A stretch of DNA of 19,890 nt from JABISG01 sp963581435 (GTDB lineage: Bacteria; Planctomycetota; Planctomycetia; Planctomycetales; Planctomycetaceae). Positions 7,972 through 15,160 of the stretch are shown one piece after another (within the stretch, counting starts at the first letter, position 1; every line of letters starts with the position of its first letter). The notes below the pieces were generated by a model. That model made no database searches. It saw only the letters and a list, made by a program, of their open reading frames with translations, and was not told the origin of the DNA. The translations under genes were made by a program, and so were the position numbers. The DNA is taken from contig CAUZOL010000104.1 of the NCBI GenBank assembly GCA_963581435.1, positions 1 through 19,890 on the forward strand. The letters run 5' to 3'.

Positions 7972-9426
7972 CTAAGAAAACAATTTCGTCAACGGCTCGC
8001 CGCCCTCGATCATCCTGACTGGACGGCCTTGTTGGTCGGGGATGACCAGATGCGGATCGATCCCCAGCGATTGATAAATCGTCGCGGCCATGTCCTCGGG
8101 GCTGACCGGATGCGTCGCCGGATACGCGGCGTCCTTGTCCGAACGCCCATAGGTGGTTCCGCCACGAATGCCGGCACCGGCCAGCACGGCGGGAAAACAG
8201 AAGCTCCAGTGTCCGCGGCCCCACGTGGCAGTGGGTTTCGGCGTGCGGCCGATCTCGCCCACCACCACGACCAGCGTTTCGTCCAGCAAACCTCGGTCGT
8301 CCATGTCGGACATCAGCGCGGAAAACGATTGATCGAATTTGGGCAGCAGGTGGTCCTTGAGGCTGTTGGAGTTGCGGTGCGAATCCCAACTGTAGCCATC
8401 GGGCGCATCCCAGATCACGCTGACAAATCGGCAGCCCGCTTCGATCATGCGGCGGCCCATCAACACCGACTGCCCAAACAGATGCCGACCGTATCGGTCA
8501 CGAAGCGAATCGGATTCGCGGCGGATGTCGAACGCGCTGCGAAGTTTCTCCGAAGTGACCAGCGACATGGCCCGCTGCCTTATGGCGTCATAGTTGACGA
8601 ACTGCTTCGATTTCTCGACGACGCGTCGGCTATCGTCGAACTGTTCCAGCAAACTGCGGCGACGGTTGAGCCGATCGAGCGACATCTCGGATTCCGGCAC
8701 CAGCCCTTTAATTCGGAAGTCGAGTTCCGTCTCGGTGCAGTCGCGAAAGAAAGGATTGTCCTTGCTGTTGCGGCGGCGGATGTCGGTCGCCAACGCGTTG
8801 TACGCCGGTCCCAACCAGCCGGCATATTGTCCGGTGCGATCGTACGACTCTAGATGACCGAGCCGATTCGGCAGGTAGACGTAATCGGGAAACGTTCGCA
8901 AATGTCGGTCGGGAGCGTGTGCCGAGAGGTACTCGACGACCGATCCCATCGCCGGCCAGTCGGTGTCGCGGGCATTGACGTCGCTGCCGTTCTCCGCACT
9001 GCGGGTCCACTTGTGTCCGGTTTGAATGTAATGGCAGGCGTTGTGATCGTTGTGCGGATGCGTCATTGTGCGAACGACACACAAGCGATCGGAAATCGCT
9101 GCCGTCTTCGGCAGATGTTCGCAGATACGCAGGCCGGGGGTTCGTGAATCAATCGACTGAAACGGGCCGCGAATCGTCGCCGGCGCCGTCGGCTTCATGT
9201 CGAATGTTTCCAACTGGCTTGGGCCGCCAAACAAATAGAGAAACAGAACAGACTTTGCTCGCCCGTTGCCGAAAGCTGTTCCGGGTGAGGCAATATCCGT
9301 GGCTGCCTCCGCTGCAAGTATTGAGGGCAAATTCACCCCAAACAAACCGGCTCCGCCGACGCGCAACAGATCACGCCGGGTCAGTCCCGAGCAAACTCGC
9401 TGCGGTCGTCCCTGGATTGTCAGCAT
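7972..9426 (-). CDS. Tat-exported DUF1501 protein (first of a pair)
   Basis: The 484-residue protein begins with a Tat signal (LTRRDLLRVGGAGLFG, Arg17-Arg18). The DUF1501 domain fills the rest. It shows FGGPSQLETFDMKP, RTMTHPHNDHNACHY, VVGEIGRTPKPT, GRGHWSFCFPAVLAG, and VSPEDMAATIYQSLGIDP. The histidine-rich segment and the GxxGRTP and GRGHW motifs are what I would expect to form the metal-binding pocket if the fold is phosphatase-like. It is clearly paralogous to its downstream neighbour but well diverged, so this is not a recent duplication. GGAGG seven bases before the ATG is the strongest Shine-Dalgarno in the window and fixes the start. It is the promoter-proximal gene of the pair. Confidence 0.94.
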   Translation of the reverse strand: MLTIQGRPQRVCSGLTRRDLLRVGGAGLFGVNLPSILAAEAATDIASPGTAFGNGRAKSVLFLYLFGGPSQLETFDMKPTAPATIRGPFQSIDSRTPGLRICEHLPKTAAISDRLCVVRTMTHPHNDHNACHYIQTGHKWTRSAENGSDVNARDTDWPAMGSVVEYLSAHAPDRHLRTFPDYVYLPNRLGHLESYDRTGQYAGWLGPAYNALATDIRRRNSKDNPFFRDCTETELDFRIKGLVPESEMSLDRLNRRRSLLEQFDDSRRVVEKSKQFVNYDAIRQRAMSLVTSEKLRSAFDIRRESDSLRDRYGRHLFGQSVLMGRRMIEAGCRFVSVIWDAPDGYSWDSHRNSNSLKDHLLPKFDQSFSALMSDMDDRGLLDETLVVVVGEIGRTPKPTATWGRGHWSFCFPAVLAGAGIRGGTTYGRSDKDAAYPATHPVSPEDMAATIYQSLGIDPHLVIPDQQGRPVRMIEGGEPLTKLFS

Positions 9427-9850
9427 GAAACGGCCTCCGTCTTAGCAGGAAGTGCTGGCCTCAGAAATAAAACAAGCACGCAAAACCCCACGCTGTGGCG
9501 TGCCAGTTCGCGAACGCAAACCACGATGACATCACCCCGATTTCGATGTCGGCTACCGCCGCTAGTGTATCAAAATCTCCCGATATGTCGAACGATTGAT
9601 TGCGGACAACATGACCGCACGTTGTGCTTGCGTCGTGATAGACGGTGGCTCGATCGGTCAGAAATGAACCGAAAACATCGCTCAAATTGGCAGTTTTCCG
9701 CCGTTGACCAATCTTGAGCGGGTAATTTCGGCCTGTCCTGAGTCAAAGGGGAGTGCTACAATGTTCTCTACCGAATGGAAGCGGTGCGCCGAGTTTGAAA
9801 CTACGTGAAGTGAAATCTCGTCGCCAGATTCAGGATGAGGAAGGCAACGT
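9427..9850. other. Divergent intergenic region
   Basis: This is 424 bases between the DUF1501 pair (leftward) and the lipoprotein gene (rightward). It holds a small compound hairpin near 9475-9502 (GCACG/CGTGC outer stem and CCAC/GTGG inner stem) and the extended -10 candidate at 9754. Short open frames here have no coding signature. I see no tRNA or known riboswitch. Confidence 0.5.
9754..9762 (+). promoter_or_regulatory. Putative extended -10 promoter for the lipoprotein gene
   Basis: TGCTACAAT is an extended -10 (TGn followed by TACAAT, five of six consensus bases). The -35 region is poor, which is common for extended -10 promoters. Transcription would begin near 9769, giving a leader of about 80 bases to ATG 9851. 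Motif evidence only. Confidence 0.4.
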
Positions 9851-10177
9851 ATGTCGTCTGTCGTGAAGAGTGCCGGAGTTGCGGCGGCGTGCCTGTTGAT
9901 GACAGGCTGTTTCAATTCCGGGTTAACACGGCTGCCGGGATTTGAATCCGGTCAGCCGCAAGTCGAGAAACGATCGTACGAACGGCACGATCCCTTTCCC
10001 GATGAACTATCGGCTCCCGACATGCAGGTTCGCCCGCGCGAGTTCAGTAATCAGCGTAGCGAACCACGACGGGCGCTTGAGGAAAAGTTGTTTCAGGGGA
10101 CAACGGGCAACGACCCATTCCAATCGGGAAGTCCTGATTTGCGCGGCTCGCAATACCGCGATTCGGTCCGGTTTTGA
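9851..10177 (+). CDS. Small putative lipoprotein
   Basis: I do not recognise this 108-residue protein. It has a typical lipoprotein signal: Lys6, a short hydrophobic core, then LLMTGC with the acceptor Cys at residue 20 (Met at -3 is unusual but tolerated). The mature part is hydrophilic and rich in Pro, Arg, Ser and Asp, with no domain and probably little fixed structure. AGGAAGG lies about seven bases before the ATG, which supports translation. It starts an ordered plus-strand run. The toroid gene begins 81 bases after its stop, so the two may be co-transcribed. It could be a small envelope anchor or partner for the secreted protein that follows, but that is inferred only from position. Confidence 0.75.
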   Translation: MSSVVKSAGVAAACLLMTGCFNSGLTRLPGFESGQPQVEKRSYERHDPFPDELSAPDMQVRPREFSNQRSEPRRALEEKLFQGTTGNDPFQSGSPDLRGSQYRDSVRF

Positions 10178-10258
10178 CCGAACGGAATTGCCGTGCAATG
10201 TGGACGACGGCCGGAAAATCGGCTGTGTTCTGAACACATCGGCACGGGGACTTCTGCC

Positions 10259-11338
10259 ATGCATTCTGCGAGACGCGGCAATTGCCGCACACTGGTTTTC
10301 ACCAGCCTGTTGGTTGTGATTTCGTTAGCCGGTGTTCCGACGCGCGCAACTGCGGGTCCAGAGCTTCCGTGGTCGGTGGAGTCGAGCGGCCGCAAGTACA
10401 TCACGCCGGAAATTCAGCAGGCTATCGAGCGTGGGCTGAAGTATCTGGCGGTGCAGCAACACGCCAACGGCTCTTTCGGCCAACAGCGTAGCTATCAGCG
10501 AAACGTCGCAGTGACCAGCCTGTGCGGCATGGCGTTTCTTTCGGCCGGTCACACCCCCGGTCGCGGCAAGTATGGTCGCGAGGTGCAGCGCGCCGTCGAT
10601 TTTGTCGTCTCGCAAGCGCAGCCGAACGGTTTCATCATCGATGAATCGAGCAAGTCGCACGGGCCAATGTATGGACACGGCTTTGCCACGCTCTTTCTGG
10701 CCGAAGCCTACGGAATGTCGCCCAAGAAAGAAGTCCGACAGACACTCGAAAAGGCAGTCAAGTTGATCGTCAACACGCAAAATAACAAGGGCGGTTGGCG
10801 GTATTTTCCCGAACGCAAAGATGCCGACCTGTCGGTCACGGTTTGCCAGGTGATGGCTTTGCGGGCAGCACGCAACTGCGGGTTGTTCGTTCCCAAGAGT
10901 ACAATCGACAAGTCGGTCGAATACGTGAAGCAGAGTCAAAACTCCGACGGCGGATTTCGCTATCAACTCGTTCGCAAGGCTGAGAGCATGTTCCCGCGAT
11001 CAGCAGCCGGAGTGGTCGCACTGTACAGCGCGGGAATTTACGAAGGCCCGGAAATCGATCGCGGCATCGGTTATCTCAACCGATTCGTCCCGCGAGGCCA
11101 GGTCTTCCGGTTCGAGACGCATTATTTCTACAGACATTATTACGCCGTGCAGGCGATGTGGCATGCCGGCGGCCAACACTGGAAACGTTGGTATCCGGCA
11201 ATTCGCGACGAATTGATCCACCGCCAGCAACCCAACGGCGGCTGGACCGACACCACCATCAATACCGAGTACGGCACGGCAATGGCCTGCCTGATTCTGC
11301 AGATGCCGAATAATTACCTGCCGATCTTCCAGCGGTGA
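10259..11338 (+). CDS. Secreted squalene-cyclase-like toroid repeat protein
   Basis: The 359-residue product has a Sec signal peptide (basic HSARRGNCR, then hydrophobic LVFTSLLVVISLAGV, with cleavage probably after ATA near residue 32). The mature part consists of prenyltransferase/squalene oxidase-type repeats, each with a Q-x3-GG/GS-aromatic signature: QQHANGSFG, QNNKGGWRY, QNSDGGFRY, QQPNGGWTD. This predicts an alpha/alpha toroid. The DxDD acid motif of true squalene-hopene cyclases is not seen, and the protein is about half their length, so it is probably not a cyclase. Such secreted toroid proteins are common in planctomycetes and uncharacterised. An in-frame GTG exists at 10193, but ATG 10259 is preferred because GGGGA lies eight to nine bases upstream and it starts directly at the signal peptide. 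Confidence 0.85.
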   Translation: MHSARRGNCRTLVFTSLLVVISLAGVPTRATAGPELPWSVESSGRKYITPEIQQAIERGLKYLAVQQHANGSFGQQRSYQRNVAVTSLCGMAFLSAGHTPGRGKYGREVQRAVDFVVSQAQPNGFIIDESSKSHGPMYGHGFATLFLAEAYGMSPKKEVRQTLEKAVKLIVNTQNNKGGWRYFPERKDADLSVTVCQVMALRAARNCGLFVPKSTIDKSVEYVKQSQNSDGGFRYQLVRKAESMFPRSAAGVVALYSAGIYEGPEIDRGIGYLNRFVPRGQVFRFETHYFYRHYYAVQAMWHAGGQHWKRWYPAIRDELIHRQQPNGGWTDTTINTEYGTAMACLILQMPNNYLPIFQR

Positions 11339-11375
11339 GTCAGCTGAATCGTCTGTTGAACAGAGGTTCGTAGTG

Positions 11376-11391
11376 ACCGCATTCATGCGGT
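11376..11391. other. Short perfect inverted repeat between toroid and NPCBM genes
   Basis: ACCGCAT and ATGCGGT flank a two-base centre. In RNA it would be a small hairpin with a four- to six-base loop. No U-run follows, so it is not a classical terminator. It could be a protein-binding palindrome or an mRNA-stabilising hairpin in the 114-base gap. Confidence 0.3.
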
Positions 11392-11452
11392 TGGATCGAA
11401 TCCTGGCGCGCCGCCCTTATTCGATCAAAAAAGGGCAGATGAATATCACACC

Positions 11453-12676
11453 ATGAGAGTGCACCGATTTGCGTTTGTCTTCTTGTTGTCGGGACCGCTG
11501 ACAGCGTCAGCGCAACCGCCGAACAAGGAGACCGTCACCGTTGTCGAGCTTTCCGGTCGGGAACGTTCCGGGATGCTTCAGCAATTGACCGACACGGCGC
11601 TGACAATTGGGGACGAAACACCACAGCAGTTCGATTTGAACGACTTGCTGTCGATACGATTCGGGAAACGCACCGCGGCAAAACGACAGCGCGGCGCGCT
11701 GGTTCTGTTAGCAGGCGGAGATCAGCTTTTGCTGCAGCCGACCTCTTTAGGCGAAGATGACCTCGTTGGTATTTGGCAGCATTTTCCGGCGTGGCCGCGA
11801 TTGAAGATCCCGCTCGAACGCGTAAGGGCAATTGCATTTCAACTTCCCGAAGATGCGCCGACCCGCCACCGACTGACCGCACAACTATTGGAGTACCGCG
11901 AAAAAAGTGACACCGTCATTCTCGAAAACGGCGATCGTCTTCGCGGTCAGTTGATTCGACTCTCGGCCGACGTTCTTTCGTTCGAGGGGCCGGTCGGGAA
12001 ATTGTCAATTCCCAGCAACGACATTCGCGCACTGGCGCTCAACAGCGAGTTGATCAACGTGCCGAAGAAAACAGGCAAACGCGTGCTGCTGGAATTGCGC
12101 GACGGTTCACGGATGACGGCTCGCCGCGTGGTTCTGGCCGAGCAGGGACTGCTTGAGGTGGAAACACAGTTTGGATCAGATTTGCGAGTCCCCACGTCGG
12201 CCGTCGTTTCGATGCGATTGCTCGGCGGCAGGGCGGTTTATCTATCGGATCTGAAACCGGCCGAATTCGAGTTTACGCCGTATTTCCAAACCCGTTGGCC
12301 GTTGCGTCTCGACCGCAACGTGAACGGTGGCCCGCTGCGGTTGAACGGTCGCGAGTACGCCAAGGGACTGGGAATGCACAGTCGTAGCGTCGTCAGTTAC
12401 GATCTGGCCGGTGAGTTCAGTCAGTTTCGCACCACGGTTGGAATCGATGACTCGGCCGGCGGAAAAGGCAGTGTCCAATTCGCCGTCGAAGTTGATGGCG
12501 AACGTGTCTTCACCAGCCGACCGATGACAGGTGCCAGCAAACCAACAGCCATCGGTCCGCTCGACCTTTCCGGAAAAAAGCGACTGACGCTGATCGTTGA
12601 CTTCGGCGAACGGGGCGACATCCTCGACCACGCCAACTGGTGCGACCCACTGCTGATACGGCAAGGAGAGAGATAA
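11453..12676 (+). CDS. Secreted protein with four beta-rich repeats and a C-terminal NPCBM domain
   Basis: The 407-residue product has a Sec signal (MRVHRFAFVFLLSG, cleavage probably after SAQ or ASA near 20). Residues about 265-404 match the NPCBM/NEW2 carbohydrate-binding-like domain, with LNGREYAKGLGMHSRS, VGIDDSAGGKGSVQFAVEVD and HANWCDPLL. Before it are four degenerate repeats of about 46-50 residues (27-72, 81-131, 152-197, 208-256). Each has a strand, a DG or GD turn, a second strand, then an [IV]P-x3-[IV] segment, as in ILENGDRLRGQLIRL and LSIPSNDIRALAL. The function of this repeat block is unknown to me. Binding to glycans at the cell surface is the natural inference. No strong Shine-Dalgarno is seen. 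The stop codon lies inside a purine-rich tandem repeat. Confidence 0.85.
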   Translation: MRVHRFAFVFLLSGPLTASAQPPNKETVTVVELSGRERSGMLQQLTDTALTIGDETPQQFDLNDLLSIRFGKRTAAKRQRGALVLLAGGDQLLLQPTSLGEDDLVGIWQHFPAWPRLKIPLERVRAIAFQLPEDAPTRHRLTAQLLEYREKSDTVILENGDRLRGQLIRLSADVLSFEGPVGKLSIPSNDIRALALNSELINVPKKTGKRVLLELRDGSRMTARRVVLAEQGLLEVETQFGSDLRVPTSAVVSMRLLGGRAVYLSDLKPAEFEFTPYFQTRWPLRLDRNVNGGPLRLNGREYAKGLGMHSRSVVSYDLAGEFSQFRTTVGIDDSAGGKGSVQFAVEVDGERVFTSRPMTGASKPTAIGPLDLSGKKRLTLIVDFGERGDILDHANWCDPLLIRQGER

Positions 12677-12736
12677 GGAGTGGGGGAGATAAGGAGTGGG
12701 GGAGAGCAGGAGTGGGGGAGAGCAGGAGTGGGGGAG
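12665..12736 (+). repeat. Purine-rich 16-base tandem repeat, four units
   Basis: Four head-to-tail 16-base units occupy 12671-12734. The first two are identical (AGATAAGGAGTGGGGG) and the last two are identical (AGAGCAGGAGTGGGGG), which points to stepwise duplication. The stop codon of the NPCBM gene (TAA 12674-12676) is supplied by the first unit. A related element lies directly after the stop codon of the PVC heme-binding gene (16748-16772). Confidence 0.92.
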
Positions 12737-12774
12737 TCAAACCAGTTCGGTTATCTCAATCCGCCCGTTGTGCA

Positions 12775-12836
12775 TCCTCATCTCCTTGCATCCTTGTCTC
12801 CCCATCTCCCACACTTCTTGTCTCCCCCGCCTCTCG
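12775..12836 (-). repeat. Pyrimidine-rich arm, degenerate inverse of the purine repeat
   Basis: This tract is nearly all C and T on the plus strand. Its complement consists of degenerate GGGAGA, CAAGGA and GGAGAT blocks like the purine repeat 40 bases upstream. Together the arms make a large imperfect inverted repeat between the NPCBM and symporter genes. A transcript could fold into a long hairpin, and the purine/pyrimidine asymmetry would also suit triplex structure. The 175 bases ahead of the symporter otherwise show only its ribosome binding site. Confidence 0.65.
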
Positions 12837-12911
12837 CATGCAATGTGACCGGCATGTTGGTACCTTGGTTCCCGCGAGGACTCGCAGTTGCCACCTGTCA
12901 GAAGGGTCACG

Positions 12912-14507
12912 ATGTCGCTGTACGATACGAACTTCACCGGATGGGACTGGGGAATTGTCGGCGTCTATCTGGCGGCTTCCATTGTCATCGGGCTGTGGGC
13001 GAATCGTTACGTCGGCAATCTGTCGAATTACCTGCTGGCCGGTCGCACGCTGCGGATCCGGCTGGCGCTCGCAACAATGACCGGCACCGAACTCGGGCTG
13101 GTCACGGTGATGTACAGCGCCGAACTCGGATACTTGCAGCAATACGCGTCGCTGTATCTCGCCCTGTATGAAGCCGCGTTTCTGTTGATCATTGGCTTGT
13201 CGGGCTTTGTCGTCTATCGACTACGGCAAACGGCCGTCCTCACGATTCCCGAGTATTACGAACGGCGGTACTCTCGCGGCGTCCGCGTGGTCGGCGGTTC
13301 AATGATGGTCGTTTCCGGCGTGCTGAATATGGGCCTGTTCCTGAAGGCCGGCGCACAATTTCTGACCGCGATTTCGGGATTGCAAGATCCCCTCTATCTC
13401 AAGCTGATTATGACCGGCCTGCTGCTGTTGGTGCTGTTTTACACGGTGCTGGGGGGAATGGTCTCGGTGGTCATTACCGACCTGGTGCAGTTCGTTGTGT
13501 TGGGCATCGGCATGCTGGTTGTCACCTGGTTCGTCGTTAGCCACATCGGCTTCGACGGGCTTCAAGACGTCGTTACAGTGCATGATGGTTACGTTGATCC
13601 GACGAGTGCCGTCAATCCAACCAACCCCAACGTTCCAGCCGCTGGTATCGGCGGCGGAAAAATGGTGCAGATGGCGGTGGTTTTATTCACGGCACTCATG
13701 CTCTGGCCGGCCGGTGCTTCCCGCACACTTGCGGTGAAGTCGTCCGAAGTGGCGCAGCAGCTTTATTTGTACAGCACGATTCCGTTTCTGGCGCGGCGTG
13801 CACTGCCCGTGTTGTGGGGCATCGGGGCGTTTGCATTTTTCAGAATGAACCCCGAGTTGTTGAACGCCTTCCAAAACGAGGTGGCTGCGTCGGCCAACGG
13901 CGGGGGTACGGGAGTTTCCTCACTTTCGGCGACGCCGTTGTTTCTGGCGAAGATCATCCCCACCGGCATACTCGGTTTGGTGACGGCGGGCATGGTGGCC
14001 GCATTCATGTCGACGCACGACAGCTATCTGCTCTGCTGGAGCGGCGTCGTCACGCAGGACATTGTCGCGCCGCTGTTCGGCCCGTTGAGTCAACGGCAGC
14101 GAATTCTCAGCACGCGGATCTCCATAGTTGTCATTGGAGCAATGCTACTGGTGTGGGGGTTGTGGTACGAGACGAAGGCGAATCTGTGGGAGTATATGGC
14201 GACCACCGGAACGGTTTATCTGGCCGGCGTGTTGCCGGTTGTCGTCGGCGGACTGTACTGGAAGCGCTCTGCCACCGCCGGAGCATACGTCGCGTTACTT
14301 GGCGGGGTGACCGGAGTTCTCGCAATGGGGCCGGCCGTCAACTGGATGAACTTGAAACTCAAGTCCGTTCAAGTGTCGTTCCACATCGAGAATTGGCACA
14401 TGGTGTTGGCAACGTTTGCCATCTCCTCATTGGGATTTGTCGTGGTGTCGCTGTTGTTCCCCCAACAAACCAAACCAAGCAGTCATCAACCAAAGGGGAC
14501 GACATGA
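12912..14507 (+). CDS. Sodium:solute symporter (SSS family)
   Basis: The 531-residue integral membrane protein has about 13 hydrophobic segments, typical for SSS transporters that move a solute with Na+ inward. Visible family features are the first helix with YLAASIVIGLWANR, the ITDLVQFVVLG segment, and AAFMSTHDSYLLCWSGVV, where Ser/Thr residues correspond to the Na+ site helix (TM8) of the family. The GGLYWKR-x-TAGA motif near the C terminus is also typical. A long loop rich in Asn, Pro and Gly (residues about 222-250) separates two helices. The substrate cannot be named: sugars, amino acids and carboxylates are all possible. The frame extends to a TTG at 12888, but ATG 12912 is preferred because GAAGGG lies about six bases upstream. 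Its stop overlaps the next start. Confidence 0.93.
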   Translation: MSLYDTNFTGWDWGIVGVYLAASIVIGLWANRYVGNLSNYLLAGRTLRIRLALATMTGTELGLVTVMYSAELGYLQQYASLYLALYEAAFLLIIGLSGFVVYRLRQTAVLTIPEYYERRYSRGVRVVGGSMMVVSGVLNMGLFLKAGAQFLTAISGLQDPLYLKLIMTGLLLLVLFYTVLGGMVSVVITDLVQFVVLGIGMLVVTWFVVSHIGFDGLQDVVTVHDGYVDPTSAVNPTNPNVPAAGIGGGKMVQMAVVLFTALMLWPAGASRTLAVKSSEVAQQLYLYSTIPFLARRALPVLWGIGAFAFFRMNPELLNAFQNEVAASANGGGTGVSSLSATPLFLAKIIPTGILGLVTAGMVAAFMSTHDSYLLCWSGVVTQDIVAPLFGPLSQRQRILSTRISIVVIGAMLLVWGLWYETKANLWEYMATTGTVYLAGVLPVVVGGLYWKRSATAGAYVALLGGVTGVLAMGPAVNWMNLKLKSVQVSFHIENWHMVLATFAISSLGFVVVSLLFPQQTKPSSHQPKGTT

Positions 14508-14683
14508 ACGGGTGGATGATTCTCTGGACGGTTACCCTGGTGGTAGGCGTTGTTGGTTTCATTGGATTGCTGCTGACGGTCAGTCTCGGCGCATTTGGCG
14601 AGTTGCGGCTGATGCTGGAAGAATTGCGCGAAGACACCCGCGAGTCGGCCGAGCATCCGGAAGTTCTGGATGAAGCGACCTGA
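14504..14683 (+). CDS. Small single-helix membrane protein coupled to the symporter
   Basis: The 59-residue protein starts inside the symporter stop codon (ATGA, four-base overlap), with GGGG six bases before the ATG, within the symporter coding end. Residues 4-31 form one transmembrane helix (ILWTVTLVVGVVGFIGLLLT core). The remaining tail is amphipathic and acidic (LRLMLEELREDTRE) and may be a short cytoplasmic helix. I recognise no named family. Small single-helix accessory subunits are known beside some Na+-coupled transporters, and the translational overlap argues strongly for a role with this symporter: assembly, stability or regulation. It is easily missed because a longer frame covers it from 13814, but that longer frame is an out-of-register shadow of the symporter. 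Confidence 0.75.
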   Translation: MNGWMILWTVTLVVGVVGFIGLLLTVSLGAFGELRLMLEELREDTRESAEHPEVLDEAT

Positions 14684-14754
14684 CAAATACCGACAGATTT
14701 TCGGCGGTGAAAGTCGGTAGAGACCAACCGCAAAAATGAACAGTGCACATTCAA

Positions 14755-14989
14755 TTTCTGACGCAAAGGCGCAAAGATGCGCAAAGAGAAAAAGGTACGA
14801 GAATCAATGGCGTGGAAAAACGAGTGGCACCGACTTCAATACCGTTGAGTAGGACGGGCAGTCGTGTCACGGTGCGACGTCCCAACTGAAATCGCTGCGA
14901 CATATCTGCACAAACGACGCAATTCCTGTCGCATTTTGGCGACCCCCTCGTTTTCTTCTTTGCGGTGCTTCGCGTCTTTGCGTCGAAAT
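14755..14989. repeat. Inverted CGCAAAG-type element (REP/MITE-like)
   Basis: The left arm at 14755-14795 reads TTTCTGACGCAAAGGCGCAA and onward through a second GCAAAGAGAAAA block. The right arm at 14948-14989 is its degenerate inverse (TTCTTCTTTGCGG ... GTCTTTGCGTCGAAA). The arms enclose about 150 bases without an open frame. It lies in the 477-base gap between the miniprotein and nrdR. Terminal inverted repeats with a short non-coding core suggest a non-autonomous mobile or palindromic repeat. No target-site duplication was established. Elsewhere in this gap I see only a weak ACCGAC/GTCGGT hairpin near 14688-14720. Confidence 0.65.
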
Positions 14990-15160
14990 GAGGCGCTGTC
15001 AAACTGCCTTGCTCGTCCCAACCTCACCAACAATCCCCTTCCAGCTAGGCAACGGGGAATCGCTTCGCTAATCTACTGGCTCAGCATGACCGAATGGAAT
15101 CGGTTGTGACGCGGCAGCATCAGATGGCCGAATTCCTTTTCGTGCCGGAACCCCCAAGCC

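Noticed and set aside
7834..8853. 339-codon open frame antisense to the first DUF1501 gene
   Set aside because: The translation is Arg/His/Gln-rich with no motif, and the opposite strand encodes clear DUF1501 motifs with a strong Shine-Dalgarno.
10259..11338. Squalene-hopene cyclase involved in hopanoid synthesis
   Set aside because: The DxDD catalytic motif is absent, the length is about half, and it has a secretion signal. Only the toroid repeats are shared.
12665..12836. CRISPR array
   Set aside because: The units are 16 bases, abut without spacers, and no cas gene is present. It is a simple tandem repeat.
13814..14683. 289-codon frame ending with the 59-residue miniprotein
   Set aside because: Its first 230 codons lie out of register within the symporter and read as Arg/His-rich nonsense. 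Only the part from ATG 14504 has coding character.
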